In this document: piece after piece, positions 46,859 through 59,111 of the stretch | Layout of the letters: the number at the start of each line of letters is the position of its first letter | How positions within the stretch are numbered: the stretch's first letter is position 1 | DNA from: Kwoniella dejecticola CBS 10117 | Taxonomy: Eukaryota > Basidiomycota > Tremellomycetes > Tremellales > Cryptococcaceae | Reading direction: 5' to 3' | NCBI RefSeq assembly: GCF_000512565.2 | Contig: NC_089303.1 | Location: forward strand, 992,001-1,056,000 | Length of the DNA stretch: 64,000 nt | Position numbers and translations under genes: made by a program | Notes under the pieces: model-generated | What the model was told of the DNA's origin: nothing | The model's database searches: none | The model's input: only the letters and a program-made list of their open reading frames with translations

Positions 46859-47238
46859 ACTTTCGGAGGAAGGCAACACGGTTCAAATGATTCATCCGCA
46901 CATGAGGCTGGGCGATATCGATAGAAACAACGAGTATAGCTGAGAAAGACTCGGATTCAGTAGTTGTTGTTGTAACACCACCGTCCTGAACATGCAGAAA
47001 AGCACGTCATTACAAATTTCAGGAAAACCATTCGTAATGATGATTACGATTCTACCCCTCAATCGTAATGACCCTTTTTGACTCGAAATATGAATGAACC
47101 AAAAACAAATTCATGTCTCAGTTCGGTCCGATGAGAAAGTCGAAAATCATGATTATTCTACCTTCTTCCTGTGCCTCATACATATTCCCCTAAATAAGAC
47201 AAGAAAAGACTGTCAGCAGCAAGCAGCAGGTACACAAG
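46859..47238. promoter_or_regulatory. Promoter region of the cystathionine gamma-synthase gene
   Basis: 380 bp between two plus-strand genes. It contains three TCGTAAT/ATTACGA half-sites (listed separately) and CACGTCATTAC at about 47003-47013. Confidence 0.45.
47032..47069. promoter_or_regulatory. Three TCGTAAT half-sites, two forming an inverted repeat
   Basis: TCGTAAT (47032-47038) and ATTACGA (47043-47049) form a perfect 7-bp inverted repeat with a 4-nt spacer. A third TCGTAAT starts at 47063. They lie about 170-207 bp before the start codon of the cystathionine gamma-synthase gene, in the expected place for a transcription-factor site. The half-site resembles the TTAC half of bZIP (Yap/Gcn4-like) elements. 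Confidence 0.45.
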
Positions 47239-49443
47239 ATGCCTTCCACTGTTGCGATCGCTCCGCCCATCAGCATGCCCACGCCTATACCGCTTGGTGC
47301 GTCTGTGCCAGCTCTCACCGCACATGCCATATCGGTGTCTTTGCCGACTTGGGAAGATAATATTGGGTACGAAGAAGGTGATCAGAGAGTTGTGGGCCGG
47401 ATGGAGACCGGGTATCCCAGATTCTTCATCCACAGGAGTATACAGAAGGTGCGTTCCATCGCCTATCCCCGTCGTTGAGACCTTGCAGCAACCAGGATGA
47501 GCTGATCTTGGAATCTGGGGTCACAGCTGGCGGCATTGTGTTTAGCAAAATTCGGTCGACCTGACGAGCTATGTATCTTGTTACCCTCGCCCAAAGTCGC
47601 AGGAGAGGGACGTGACTTCCTTGCTTCCCAGATCCCTCCTGTTCCAGCACGTATCGTCGAGTTCGTTATTTGTCCTTCGGCTGTTTCGATCATCGACACA
47701 TCCAACACGAAAGCTCTGGGAGGGGTAGACTGTGTAGAATTGCAAATCTTGCTATTTGACAAATCCAATTGGTCTTTCGGCAAGGCGTTCTGGCAACATT
47801 CCGGAGACGGGATATGTTCGAGATTAGCAGAAAGAGCTTTGGCTTTCCTCGGTGAAACTCCAGCTGGATCTACAAATCGACCTCCCACTCCTCCAACTTT
47901 AGAAAGACCGCCTTCGAAAGCCCCATCCACACGGAATAGACATTACTCAAGGCGAACCAATTCTGTTCCTCCAACTCCCGTCACTCCATCACACCCTGCA
48001 ACACCCACTCTAGACAACGATGATACCCCTGTCGAGCCTGTAAAGGACGAGACTTTAACTTCGGATCTGACGACATACCTCGAGGAAAGGTACGGACGAA
48101 ATATGCCGCTATTCAATGCACCTCTCGCCAAGCAAGCTTTAAAGCGAAGGATTGCAGGTGGTCTCTTACCTAGTGATGAAGGGTATGGGACGGTCGATGA
48201 CGTCGCTAGAGGTGCAAGCTCCGGATCTGGGTCTGGTAAGAGGGCAGTCAAGGAAGATGATGTGTATCTATACCCGTGCGGTATGAGCGCAATATGGCAT
48301 GCTTTCGATATCGCCCGGACTGCCAGACGCAGGAAAGGCGAGAAGGAGGGTAAAAGCGTTTGTTACGGGTGAGCCAGATCAGCAGAGTGCCAATGTCCTC
48401 CGCCATCCTAGTACTAACGCCGTCATTGCAATGACCACAGTTTCCCTTACACAGACACGTTGAAGATATTGCAAAAATGGGGACCGGGCTGTCATTTCCT
48501 AGGAGCAGGAGGTACAGAAGATATATCAGCGTTGGAGAAACTGCTACAAGATCCAAAGAACGAAGCTCCAATCTTGTCCTTGTTCTGCGAATTCCCTTCC
48601 AATCCCCTATTGCGAAGTCCCGATTTGGTCAGAATACGACAATTGGCAGACAAATACGGTTTTGTGATTGTAGTAGATGAGACGATCGGTAACTTCATCA
48701 ATGTTGAGGTGGTCGAGTTTGCCGATATTGTGGTCAGCAGTTTGACCAAGATTTTCAGTGGTGATGCCAATGTCATGGGTGGAAGGTTAGTCAATATCTT
48801 TGTCCCTTGTGTCAACACAGTCGTGGGCATGTGACTGAAGTAATTGGTACTATTCAGTTTGATTCTGAATCCGAACAGTCCGATCTTCGACAATCTTAAA
48901 GCGGCACAGGAGGAAATCTATGAGGATAATTATTACCCAGAAGACGCCGTTTATATGGAACGCAATTCGCGTGATTACAGAGGACGTATAAAACGGGTCA
49001 ATGACAACGCATACGACGTTACAGATTACCTCTTCAAACGATCGTTGGCAGATACCTCGACATCCTCGGAGGGTAAAGTGATAAAACAAGTTTACTACCC
49101 AAGGTTCCAGACGCCTGAGACGTACAAGCAAGCCCAGAGATTACCACCTACTGGGAAGGGAGGATTTGGAGGGTTGTTCTCCATCACTTTTACCTCTGAA
49201 GCTGCCTCAAAGGCTTTCTACGATACCATCGGATGCGCAAAAGGACCTTCCCTAGGCACGAGTTTCACCTTGGCGTCTCCGTATACCATATTGGCGCACT
49301 ATTTAGAGCTCGATTGGGCGGCGAGTCATGGTGTTGAAAGAGGATTGGTGAGGATAAGTGTTGGTCAGGAGGATCAAGCTGTGCTCAAGAACTGGTTTGA
49401 GAGCGCCGTCCAAGCTGCTGAGGCTGCGGGAAGGATAGAATAG
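47239..49443 (+). CDS. STR2: Cystathionine gamma-synthase (PLP-dependent, transsulfuration)
   Basis: This enzyme joins cysteine to an activated homoserine ester to make cystathionine on the route to methionine. The ATG at 47239 is in good context. Introns fall at about 47451, 48370 and 48787. Fungal members carry a long N-terminal extension like the one here (about 320 residues, including RFFIHRSIQKLAALCLAKFG and a Pro/Thr linker). The PLP-fold part has YLYPCGMSAIWHAFDIAR for cofactor phosphate binding, then FPYTDTLKILQKWGPGCHFL, ILSLFCEFPSNPLLRSPDL, VIVVDETIGNF with the pyridine-nitrogen Asp, and SSLTKIFSGDANVMGG with the Schiff-base Lys. The C-terminal domain ends VERGLVRISVGQED then WFESAVQAAEAAG. 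Small ligand-specific residues were not examined, so a homologous O-acetylhomoserine lyase-like activity is not excluded. Confidence 0.88.
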
Positions 49444-49870
49444 ACGGTAACATCCAAGTCAAGATACTTTCTCAATCATTGCATAATGCATTTCATGCCG
49501 GACGGATGGGCTTGTAAGCACAAGCCAATGTGTGACTTGTGAAAAGATCGGATCTGTCGGTTCACGTCGGTCTAGTCTAGGTATAGCAAGATATCATGCA
49601 GATCAGTGTCCCTCCGCTTGAAAGAGATCCCACAAAATGATGCATCAAGATCAACAGAGGTTTACTAGTGAGAACTTCTACTGAAAGAGTCCCACCGGAC
49701 AACCTTATGATTTTTAACAATCACCACTTGTGTACTTGAAATAATTGTCTCTAACAAAGATAGTAGAAACAGCTCATACAGTACATCTGCCTATCGATAT
49801 CCTCCTTGCACCGCTTCATTGCTGCTCCTACACCTCAGGGCTTACGGGAACACTCTGATTCGCAGATTCC
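49444..49870. other. Convergent 3' region between cystathionine gamma-synthase and the repeat protein gene
   Basis: 427 bp between two facing stop codons. It is AT-rich around 49700-49780. No gene, RNA or repeat was recognised. Confidence 0.4.
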
Positions 49871-51809
49871 TTAAATGCTGATAGGAGGAGCAGGAAGGAC
49901 AGCGAAGGCTGAACAGGTTTATATACCAAGTCAGCCACCTGGGTCTAAAAGTGCGCGCGAAGCAATGGGACCGGACTCACTCTTTGGTAGCCAAGCAACC
50001 ATACTTTGAGCTGTGAACTCGCCGTCACCGTACAAGGCAGTCGAGAGCTGCGTAGTGCCCGCCGAGGTAGTCTTGATACCGTTCAGCATTGCAGCGGTCG
50101 CTTCATCGATCTGAGCTGCCATCGTCAAGAACTGCACCGAGGAGGTGATCGTCTCTGGCAGAGCGTGGAGGTAAGTGTTGAGGCTCTTCACGAGCTGAGT
50201 GGCCCAGTGGACGAAGGGAGCGAACTCGGCAGATGCAGTACTACGTCACAACCAAATACAACGTCAGCTTCTGATATCATCAACCCGATAGGTCATACGG
50301 TATAATGGTGTGTGGTATTTGACTGAGTCATACTCACTCCTCCATCAAGGCAGCTTGGTTGGCAGCCATGCTCCCAAGTACGGATGAGATTCCTTGAAGA
50401 TGGGTGATGGCGTCAACGAGAGAGACCGGCTTGAGGCCAGCAATGACGTTACTGAGCGTCTGAACGATTTGGACCGGACTACCGGTCAATCCACTCAAGA
50501 CCTCCGGCACTGATGCAGGGCTGATGCCGGTCAGAGGCCCAGAGATGGGTGATCCCGAAGTGATTCCGCCCAAAATCGCTGTAGGTGAACCGCCTGTCAC
50601 GCCACCGAGAGCTCCAGTAGCTTGACCGATCACTCCTCCAACGACATTTTGACCCTGTCCTACGACCCCGTTGACGATGCCACCTACTACGTTGGCGCCT
50701 TGACCTGTTACTCCGCTCACAAGACTGCCAACGGTATTCTGTACTTGACCCACTGCTGCACCGACAACATTCTGACCTTGGCTGACAATGCCGCTGACAG
50801 GGTTGGAAGCTTGGCCGGTGACTGAGCCAATGATCCCACCTGCCACTGAGCCGGCTGCGCCGCCCGTGACCCCGCTGATGATCCCGCTAATCGGATCGGT
50901 GGAATGGCCAGCAACCGTATTGACGATGTTACCGACGATGGTCTGAGGTTGACTGGTTATTCCGCTCACGAAACCGCCAATTGCATTTTGGGCTTGGCCT
51001 GCCACCGTGCCGACAGTGTTAGATCCTTGAGAAGTGGCACCATTCACCGATCCCCCCACGACGTTCTGAGCTTTGTTGATAACATCCCCAACGGTATTGT
51101 GCACCTCACCAGTAACTCCGGAGAGGGCGCCACTGAGGGCACTCTGACCTTGAGAGACGGCACCTCCGACTACATTCGAAGCAGTTCCAACCGTGGATCC
51201 GACCACTCCTTTGGCGGTGTTGGCGGTATCTTCGATCTTGTTGACGACTCCACCCACCGTGGTGGCTGTTGTACCAACGAGCCCTTTGGCTGTATCCTCC
51301 ACTTTACCAACGACACCTTGGGCGGTATCCTCAACTTTGTTGACCACTCCACTAGCTGTTCCGACGACACCGTTCACGGTGTTCACGCCTCCAGCTGTGG
51401 CAGGGATGATCCCGTCGACGACTGCAGCTGGGTTGACGACCGGAATGGAGATGCCCGAGATCGAGCCTGATCCTGAGCCTGATCCTGAGATCCCGGCGTT
51501 CATGTTCAAGGAGACCCCAGCAGATGGAATAGTGATCGCATTGACAGCCGATGCAACCTGGGCAACGGCGGATCCGACGAACTTCGTCTCGGCAGCTACG
51601 AGCGCCCCAACGGCGGAAGTGGCGGCCGGGATAGGGATGGCGCTGGTGATTTTGGGCACGACGGCTGCGACGGTGGAAGCGTCGATAGAGTTTCCTTTGC
51701 CAAGTCCGAGAGCATCACCGATGTTGGGGAGCCCGAAGATAGGCGCAGCAGAAGCGAGGTAAGGGAGGATAGCGAAGAGAGCGAGGGTCCTGGTGGTGGA
51801 AGCGTACAT
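49871..51809 (-). CDS. Secreted Gly/Val/Ser repeat protein
   Basis: Three exons: the first runs from the ATG at 51809 to about 50337, and two short ones end at 49871 (final residues FAVLPAPPISI), giving about 580 residues. The N-terminus MYASTTRTLALFAILPYLAS is a signal peptide. From about residue 140 to 410 there are many degenerate units of roughly 11-15 residues built on V-V-G/N, G-Q or G-x-V-x-G, for example VEDTAQGVVGKVEDTAKG, ISQ-like spacers, and GQGQNVVGGVIGQATG. The C-terminal 150 residues are different: helical and non-repetitive (LVDAITHLQGISSVLGSM, WATQLVKSLNTYLHALPETI, MVAWLPK). There are no cysteines and no GPI-like hydrophobic tail. It looks like a cell-surface or matrix protein. 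The repeat part resembles LEA-like or elastic low-complexity chains only in composition. Function unknown. Confidence 0.78.
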
Positions 51810-53004
51810 CGTGTGTTGTTTTTTTGGAGAAGTTTAGGGTGGAGGAAGTTGGATCAAAGTTGTTGAACTTGGTTTGGCTGGATTGATTGGGTCGTTTAGG
51901 TGATTAACCTTGCCTTGAAGTCGTTGTCTAACGAAAGAAACGAAAAGTAATGGATAAGGGTGAAAACAAAAGTAGACTAGCTAAACTTCTGTTGGTGTCG
52001 AACTGAGCTGAACGGTATAGCGGTATATCAAGAGAAGTTAGACTAGCTAAGATTTCCTGTTTTCGTTTCGTATTTGGTATTGTAGATCGTTCGATGAGGT
52101 AGACTAGCTATCAACGGGATCGTTTGAGCACAAGGTATATATACCAAAAGAGTGTAAAGTCAGTTCAACGACCGGCGTTGGAGAGTGAGACGAGATGGAC
52201 GAGAGAGGAAAGCGTTGGATCTGCTTTGATGCTTGAGGGATGAGGGAAAGGTCTGAAGAGATTGAGCATTGCAATAGTCCTTATATATCTTTCAACCGTA
52301 GGAGAATCATCATTGACAGCGTAGGTATTTCTTGGTGTACGGCTCGTGGTACGTCATTGATAGTCCGTACTCAATATCCGTTGCCATCGGATGAGGGGGC
52401 GTGGGAACCCATACGCAGATCCATACATTAGTGTGAAGTGTCTCTCAACGCCAGCACCCAGCGAATTGTGACTTTGCGGAGGCCCTGCAGTGCCACCATC
52501 AGCGTATACCTTGATACAGTATCGCATGGTGTCTCTCGGTGGACAAGGTGGGTTGATCGTCCACTGATACATTCATACATTCAAGTCGATCACACAGGCA
52601 CCAGACCTTCAGAATCAGGGTCAAGGGCAATTCAAACACTCTGACCTGATCTGTCTGTCGATTCAAACATCATTCGACGATTTTGTCCATTGATTCACCT
52701 GAGACATGCGGTATCATATTCTATTCAGTTTATACCTGGTGTCAGTGTGTCAGATGTATAAAAGTCAGGACCCATCAGCCTTGATTCAGTCAGTCTGTCA
52801 GGATCGAGGATCGCCTCATGAGTCGCACAATATTTGACTATGCGCTCGTACTCATAGTCAGACCGCTCGACCTGATCGTACTCCACCAGTAAGAAGTCAC
52901 TTGAACACGGTGGTTGCTTCGCAGGATAGACAGCTATCCCTTAACATTGTCCAGGAAAGCAAGCCATGCATCCTGCATCTATGCGTGCCTTTGTGAAATC
53001 CTGT
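51810..53004. promoter_or_regulatory. 1.2 kb upstream region of the repeat protein gene
   Basis: It includes the long leader of the secreted repeat protein, with three identical TAGACTAGCTA words (listed separately), and the 3' flank of VPS18 at the far end. No gene is supported. A TATATA-like word (aaggtatatataccaa, 52133-52148) is close to a perfect palindrome and is a TATA box candidate about 330 bp before the ATG. Confidence 0.45.
51973..52110. promoter_or_regulatory. Three copies of TAGACTAGCTA upstream of the repeat protein gene
   Basis: Identical 11-nt words at 51973-51983, 52039-52049 and 52100-52110, all in the same orientation, 66 and 61 bp apart, and 164-301 bp from the start codon of the minus-strand secreted repeat protein. 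Each contains the palindrome TAGCTA. Three exact 11-mers in 138 bp are not expected by chance. They may be transcription-factor or leader RNA elements. Confidence 0.55.
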
Positions 53005-56000
53005 CTATACTTCCCAATCTCTAGTATCTTCCCCATCCATTATGAACGGTTTATCCAGGCCCACTACACTCCCCTCGCAAAGCGGACAGACCGAAGCTAC
53101 CAGCTCGTCCAGCTCTTTGCGTATCTCTTCTGCTCGTCCTTCATCTAACCTCTTGTCCAACTTCCTTCTATTCTTGCCGGATCCTCCGCCCGAGCCGACT
53201 CCCACACCAGCTCCAACGACAGAGACAGCTTGCGCAAGAGCGTCAGGTATGATCATCTCCCTCAACCTATCTCCTGCAGCCAAAATTTTGTTCCTTCCTC
53301 CCAATCCTAGAAGGAGGTCTGTGGCTGCTGAGCCCGATGTAGGCTGTCGAGGCGTACCTGCGCCGGACTGCGATGGGCTGAAGTTCGAAGAGAGTAGAGC
53401 TCGAGATGAAGGATCCGAAGATCTCGTGACTAGCTCATCCTGTAGTTTGAGTATACGCCGTAACGAATGTGCGGGGAGGTACTCCATCGCCTGGGAGTGC
53501 ACATCGGTTTCAGCTACGTTGATAGAAAGAAAGAGGAAAACGGATGGTGGGAACACTCACCATTGAGATCAGACAATCAGCGTGGAAGAGATGTTGACAT
53601 GGAAACACGTAAAATTGCCGAATTGTCAAACTGACACCGCATTTCCAACACTTGTCCTCTGGCTCAACAGTGACGAAACGGTTCGCCAATCCCTCGATAT
53701 CCCGACGTATAGATTCGGCAGATGCAGTGGCTTCATCCATCTCTGCCTTGAGCTCATCTATCTTACTCGAGTATTCTTCGAGGGCATTGCAAATTTCTAC
53801 TTTGAAGTCATCAATAACCACGAAATCAGGGAAGAACGGCAGGATATCTTCGATCTTGATCAGGTCTGTCGATTCAAGGAATCTCATCGCGCTATGGCCG
53901 AAATGGAGTCAAACATCGTCAGCTAACGCTTCGACTGTTGACAAGAGAGGCTGGCTTACCTCTTGATGTCCTTCTGTTCCTGCACGACGTATTTAGCGAT
54001 CTTAAGCCACAACTTTTTCCTCAATGCCTCATCATCATCTGGCCTATCAGCGTTGATCTTGGCCAATTCCAGGTCGCCTTTCTCCAGCGCTAGATCCACA
54101 CTACTCTCGTATAAGCCCAATTTGGAGTAGATAAGAACGCAGGGCTGAATTCGATTGTGCTGTTTGCATGTCCGCAATGCATAGTCCAGGTCGTAGTATG
54201 GTTTGTCCGTTTCGGGGTCATCAGGACAAGCAGATAAGAATCGGATCAAATGTGTATCATCTGGGTCGGGATCAGAGGCGTAGAACGTGAGGAGAAGGTT
54301 GTATATGGTCGTATCCGTTGATCCTTGATTATGAATGACATGTGTTAGATACCGTATAGCGTTGTTTGAGGCAATCGGTTCTTTCCTTTGATGTTGTTGC
54401 AGTATCGCTGGGATCAGCCGACGGGGAGAGAGTGAAGTTTGCCGCAGCCAAGAATCGACTGTTTCTTTCGGGGCATTTCGCATCAGAATTGAAGCAAACC
54501 GATAGTACAAGTCGACCGAGTCCTAACATATTCAATCAGCTCTGGTAGCTCTTCAGACACATGAAAATCTCACCTGCCGATTCAGCACATCGATGGCTTT
54601 GAGCCATTTCTCTTCGGTAATCCAATGCTCAACGACCTTTCCATGATCTTTGTTCAGGTTCGCATAGAAAAGGTACAAATCCGTGCGTCCGTGGGACAGT
54701 ATGAGCTCGTACACCACCTTCGGTTCTAGATCGTTCTGCTTATTTGTTTTAGCAAAACCTCTCAACCTCGTTTACGGAGTGAGACACCTTACCTGATAGG
54801 TAGTTATGAAGTTCTTCAGATCCTCCTCCATCAGCTTCCGTTCCATTGTAAGACTTTCGACATCCGAAATAGCAGATTCGGCGGCAACAATGTCTTCTAA
54901 GGTATTGCATTTGCTCAAATATATCTCGACAAGCCACGTAGCCAACATCATCCGTTGTGTACGTTCCTAGAGCTTTCGTCAGACGTCGACTCCAACGAGG
55001 TGAATTATCCGGATCAAACTCACCTTCTTGTTCAACAGATCTAGTCGATCTGCGAGATACATCCGCAATGCGTCCCTTTCATCGGCATCGATGAACCGCA
55101 GTGTCACAAATTCGAAGCTTCGACTGGATTTCGCATAACATTGCGCAGCTTGAATGAAACGACCTTGTTCGAACAGGGAATCACCCTGTCTGGAAAGCAC
55201 AATGTCCTTCTGGGGCAAAGTCTACAGCGAGCAGTAAGCGAAAAATGCAGATAACTCGATTCCATATGAAGGATAACCCACTCTGGCAAAAGTCAACGCT
55301 TCTGCGTGCTCTCCTTTCTCCAATTTCGCTCGCCAAATGTCTCGATCCTCGTGTCTGACCAATACCTCCAGGATAGATTTATCTGTGTAGATCCAGAAAG
55401 TCCGAGATACAGGATCAGCCGATAGACCTATCGCTTGCTCATCGGCGGCCTTCTTAAAAGTCAGCAGGAGTCGTGCATACACAGGACAGACCGTGAGCTC
55501 ACCATAGGAAGCTGTTCATCCCACACGACCTTTTCCGTCTCTCTCGAGATACCTATAATCCTGTTCGAGTACAGTAATAGCCAGTGCCATTGAGTGATAG
55601 AGACAGATATCGGTATCGGAGGGAGCGAAGGTGTACTAGAGGATGCATTCCGGCTGAAAGCTGGTGCAGAGGGACTGTCGAACGATGGATAAGGTATCAA
55701 GGAAGGTTTGGTGAGGATGTCATTAGACAGCGATGTTGCAACGGAGGACGTATACAGTCCGGGAGCTGGGCAGAGACGTTAGCACAGAAGCTATGCATCG
55801 ATATCTGAGGTGCTTACTTGTGAGCCAGACTAAAGCAGAAGTGGCAGGCAACGACGACGCAGATTGACCTTCTACCGAAGGCGTGTAGAAACTCAACGTC
55901 GGATTTGGTGGATCTCCCGGCAATTCCTGGAACTCTGCAAGCAATGTCTATCAGTCAGTGACCAATCTCTGAGACGCAAGAATACTCTGCATAGGATAGC

Positions 56001-57185
56001 TTACTTGGCGTTCCATCTCTGAGCGGCTTGAAGACTTCCTCGGCCCATCCGCCTGACTTTCCTCCGGCAGCAGTAGAAGTGACATTGCCTTGCACCTCAT
56101 ACATCCGTTCTTTCGTGGTGATCACCACCCAAGCTTTCTTCTCTGTCCCTTTCCTCTTGCTTGAGCCACTGGCCGAAGGAGCCGAAGTTGACCAAAAACC
56201 GAATCCGATGCCCGTGATCGGTTGCTGGTCAGGTAGGGAGTATACAGTCTGCAAATCCTTTTCGAGCGGTTTGCTCATCCCGATCGAAACCGATTTGAAG
56301 ATATCATCTTGCGGTGGGAGGGGCAGTGACAGTATCTGACCGCTGGTCGTACCTAGCAATACATCAGTCGATGGCGGAGTGATATTGTCTCCTTTGGAAG
56401 CTTGGCTTTGACCATCTTGACCATTAGGCTCAGACGCATGAGAAGAGATAGGCGACCATCCTACAGCTGTGATGCTTTGCCTCAGACGCAACGGTCTAGG
56501 ACGTCTAGATTGCACCGCCGCATTACCTGGACTGATGGGCAAGTAGAACGTGTCTCCGGTGTTTGTGGTGATGAGCAAATGTCTCGCTGTTGGATCTGCG
56601 TACAGCTTGGTGATTGTCGGATTGGCGGTAGGAGCAGGGTTGCCCTTCTCGGGAGCAGGTTTCGGTAGATCGATGGTGACTAATTCTTCGGGATTCTCAA
56701 GGTCGATGATAATGACTGATAGTGGGGCAGCAGCGAGAAAGAGGAGGTTATTGGCCGCACGAAGATGTATAAGGGAAGACGGAGGAGAATATTGGACGAG
56801 CGAAAGTGAGAACAGAGGTGGTAACAATGCAGCTGTTGATGAAGATGGTATAAATCCTGTTTCAAGCTGAGTACCAGCATTCAGGAGAAAGCTTTAGTGA
56901 GTCCTTTTCTCACTAGATAGAGACAGGAGAGACTCACAGCTCTGACCATTCCAGAGTTCTCATCCTCTTCATCGTCCTCATCAACCTCGAAGCCCTCATA
57001 ACCGACATTTTCTATCCCACCGCCTGCTATCGCCGGCGTCGATCCAGATCCTCGATAAGCTCCCGAGGAGGAGTATCGAGGGGGCACAGATGGACCCGAG
57101 GAATGCTCCACAACTATGCTACCTATGAGCGTGGGTTCTAGATACGGTCAAGGAGGATGGACTCACAGTCATCCAGATTAGACAT
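53005..57185 (-). CDS. VPS18: Vacuolar protein sorting protein VPS18 (PEP3)
   Basis: VPS18 is a core subunit of the HOPS and CORVET tethering complexes at endosomes and the vacuole. The first coding exon is MSNLDD (ATG at 57185), followed by a second beginning FVEHSSGPSVPPRYSSS, and many introns follow. The N-terminal half is a beta-propeller (SLIHLRAANNLLFLAAAPLS, HLLITTNTGDTFYLPI, TDVLLGTTSGQILSLPL). The middle is the Pep3/Vps18/deep-orange helical region (YAKSSRSFEFVTLRFIDADE, RDALRMYLADRLDLLNKK, TLEDIVAAESAISDVESL, RTDLYLFYANLNKDHGKVVE). Clathrin-repeat-like helices follow (DLDYALRTCKQHNRIQPCVL, YESSVDLALEKGDLELAK). The end has FFPDFVVIDDFKVEI, a coiled coil, and a RING-H2 finger split by an insert: CWKCG, FPCQHLFHADCL and CPLCEG. 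This domain order is diagnostic. An insertion of about 75 residues separates the two halves of the RING, as in some fungal VPS18 proteins. Confidence 0.93.
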
Positions 57186-57623
57186 GATGTGCACCTATTC
57201 TTTCCCAGCGCAGACAGCAGTCAACCTGTCTGGTGTTTGGAACGAAACCCCTGCACACGGACAGGCAGCAGAGCAGCGGTCGGCTGATCGTGAAGTCGGT
57301 CTCTTCGACAGGTATCTTCTCCCTGTATGTCTGTGAAGACGGGTATATTGGCAGCGTGTATCGTTGTTAGAGTAAGAGCAGTGCAGCGAGCAGGAATGCG
57401 GAAAGGTTCTTGTTGACGGAATTGGATTTGGCGCTGTGACGTGATCGTTCAAACGCGGGGTCATCGGAACCTATTTGGCCGATGACAGTATGCCATTCCA
57501 TACATTCATTGATAGGCATATGGAAATATAGAAAATGCATGCATATACCTGTGACTGCTTTTGCAATGATCGCATGCGCAGGAAGCATGAGTATGGACGT
57601 GGAGCACGAAAAGAAGCAGACTA

Positions 57624-59111
57624 TCATGATAGTACCTCTTCATCCCACAGGAACCTAATTGTGCCCTCGTTCTTACCCATACCTTCAACCGCCTCGTCCC
57701 CTTCATTTTCGCTGACAAGGTCACTGCCCGCCGCGACCCAACCGATGTTCACAGCAGGAGCACCGGGTCTTCTATCTCTGAGCTGGATCTTCAACTCAGT
57801 CAATGTCTGAGAAGTCCAGTAAAGGGGTAAGGGAAAAGCTGTAGGCGAAGACGTTGTCGGATTCGTAGACTGAGATGCTGCAGGATTGGGCTCTTTCGGC
57901 GATACTGGCGAGGGAGTATGTGCGGACGGGATATTATCAGGAAGGGTCGACAGGATGGTAGTATACAAATCTATGAGATAGTGGGCAATCTCTGCATAAA
58001 ACATGTCTAAGTCAGCACCTATTTACCATGTTTCTACTTGATAGAGGAAAGTAGGTCGCTCACCGTCGATATGACTCGAAGACGCAGAATATTCTGTTTC
58101 CCATGATCCGCTCTTACCCAACATAGCAATGATATGCGTCGTCGAGCCGGCATCGCTTGAGGGGAGCGTACCACTTGCAGGTGATTTGGAGGTCTCTGAT
58201 AACAAGAGCGCCGCTGTATATATCGATCCGAGCGCTGTGATGTGAGGAGGAAATGATAAAGGCGCTTGTGTACGATGACTACCGTATCTGCAGTATTAGC
58301 TGTAATCCTCAGAAATGACACGGGGCAATGAGGGCACTTACCAGTCCACAGCGACTTTCCAAGCATTTTGGCATAGAGCTTTGTCCACTATTCGTGAAGT
58401 TGATAAGTACCGGTTACGGCTAAATGGATGAGTCGAGAAGTGCAGAGGTGCGGGACTCACAACCTAATTTCTTGCCTATCTTGATCACACCCCTCAAGCC
58501 AGTCTCCACGCCAAACTTGAAGCCCATCGTCTCCAGCACGAGTCTTTCACAGGCTAGCACTCTTTTACGTTCATGTTCCAATCCGTTCGCTTCTGCAGTA
58601 GCCACGTCGATAGTCCCCTTCCTAATTAAGTTAGGGTAGCGTATAGGGAAGGAAGCAAGGATGATCTCTCTTGGTTTCTTGATTGTGTCGTGCAATTTCG
58701 ACGAGACGTACAGCGTCGAAAGGGCTACTTCCTAGGCAGACAATCTATCAGTCAGACTGGGAGTCGCCCATCACCTGGTATTCGGCAACGTACAACATAG
58801 TTGAAATCCTTATAAGGGAAGAACAGGTGAAATCGCATATATAGAGTCTGAGCAGTCGCAATCGTCTTTCGTGGACTATACATGCAGCTCCTGATTAGCT
58901 GAGACTGATTGAAAGGGAAACGATCGACTACTCACAAACCGCATCGTATGCCTACAGCATCGATGAAGCCGCACGCTTGCTGCCTGACCTTCTCTTCCCG
59001 GGAGACACTTAGCTTTCCTCGCTGTTTGGCGGACAGCTTCTCTACTTCCACAGGGCTGAAGTACGGCTTGAAATGCTTGACATGAGCTTTCGAAGAAGAC
59101 GAGGCTGCCAT
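57624..59111 (-). CDS. CTK2: Cyclin subunit of CTD kinase I (CTK2-like)
   Basis: This cyclin partners a CDK12-type kinase (CTK1) and CTK3 to phosphorylate Ser2 of the RNA polymerase II C-terminal domain. The true start is the ATG at 59111 (MAASSSSKAHVKHFKPYFSP); the open frame extends upstream only from a GTG. The cyclin box reads EEKVRQQACGFIDAVGIRCG, FPRKTIATAQTLYMRFHLFF, VEVALSTLYVSSKLHDTIKK and PREIILASFPIRY. A second cyclin fold follows (ACERLVLETMGFKFGVETG, then NAWKVAVD, then PPHITALGSIYTAALLL and EIAHYLIDLYTTIL). The Pro/Ser-rich C-terminus contains SPVSPKEPNPAASQSTNP and ends at 57624. It is a typical L/K-type transcription cyclin. CTK2 is preferred over BUR2 because of the N-terminal FKPYFSPVEVEKL pattern. 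Confidence 0.85.

Noticed and set aside
50904..51762. Long plus-strand open frames opposite the secreted repeat protein
   Set aside because: They mirror the repetitive, GC-rich coding strand. The minus-strand frame has a signal peptide and proper splice sites.
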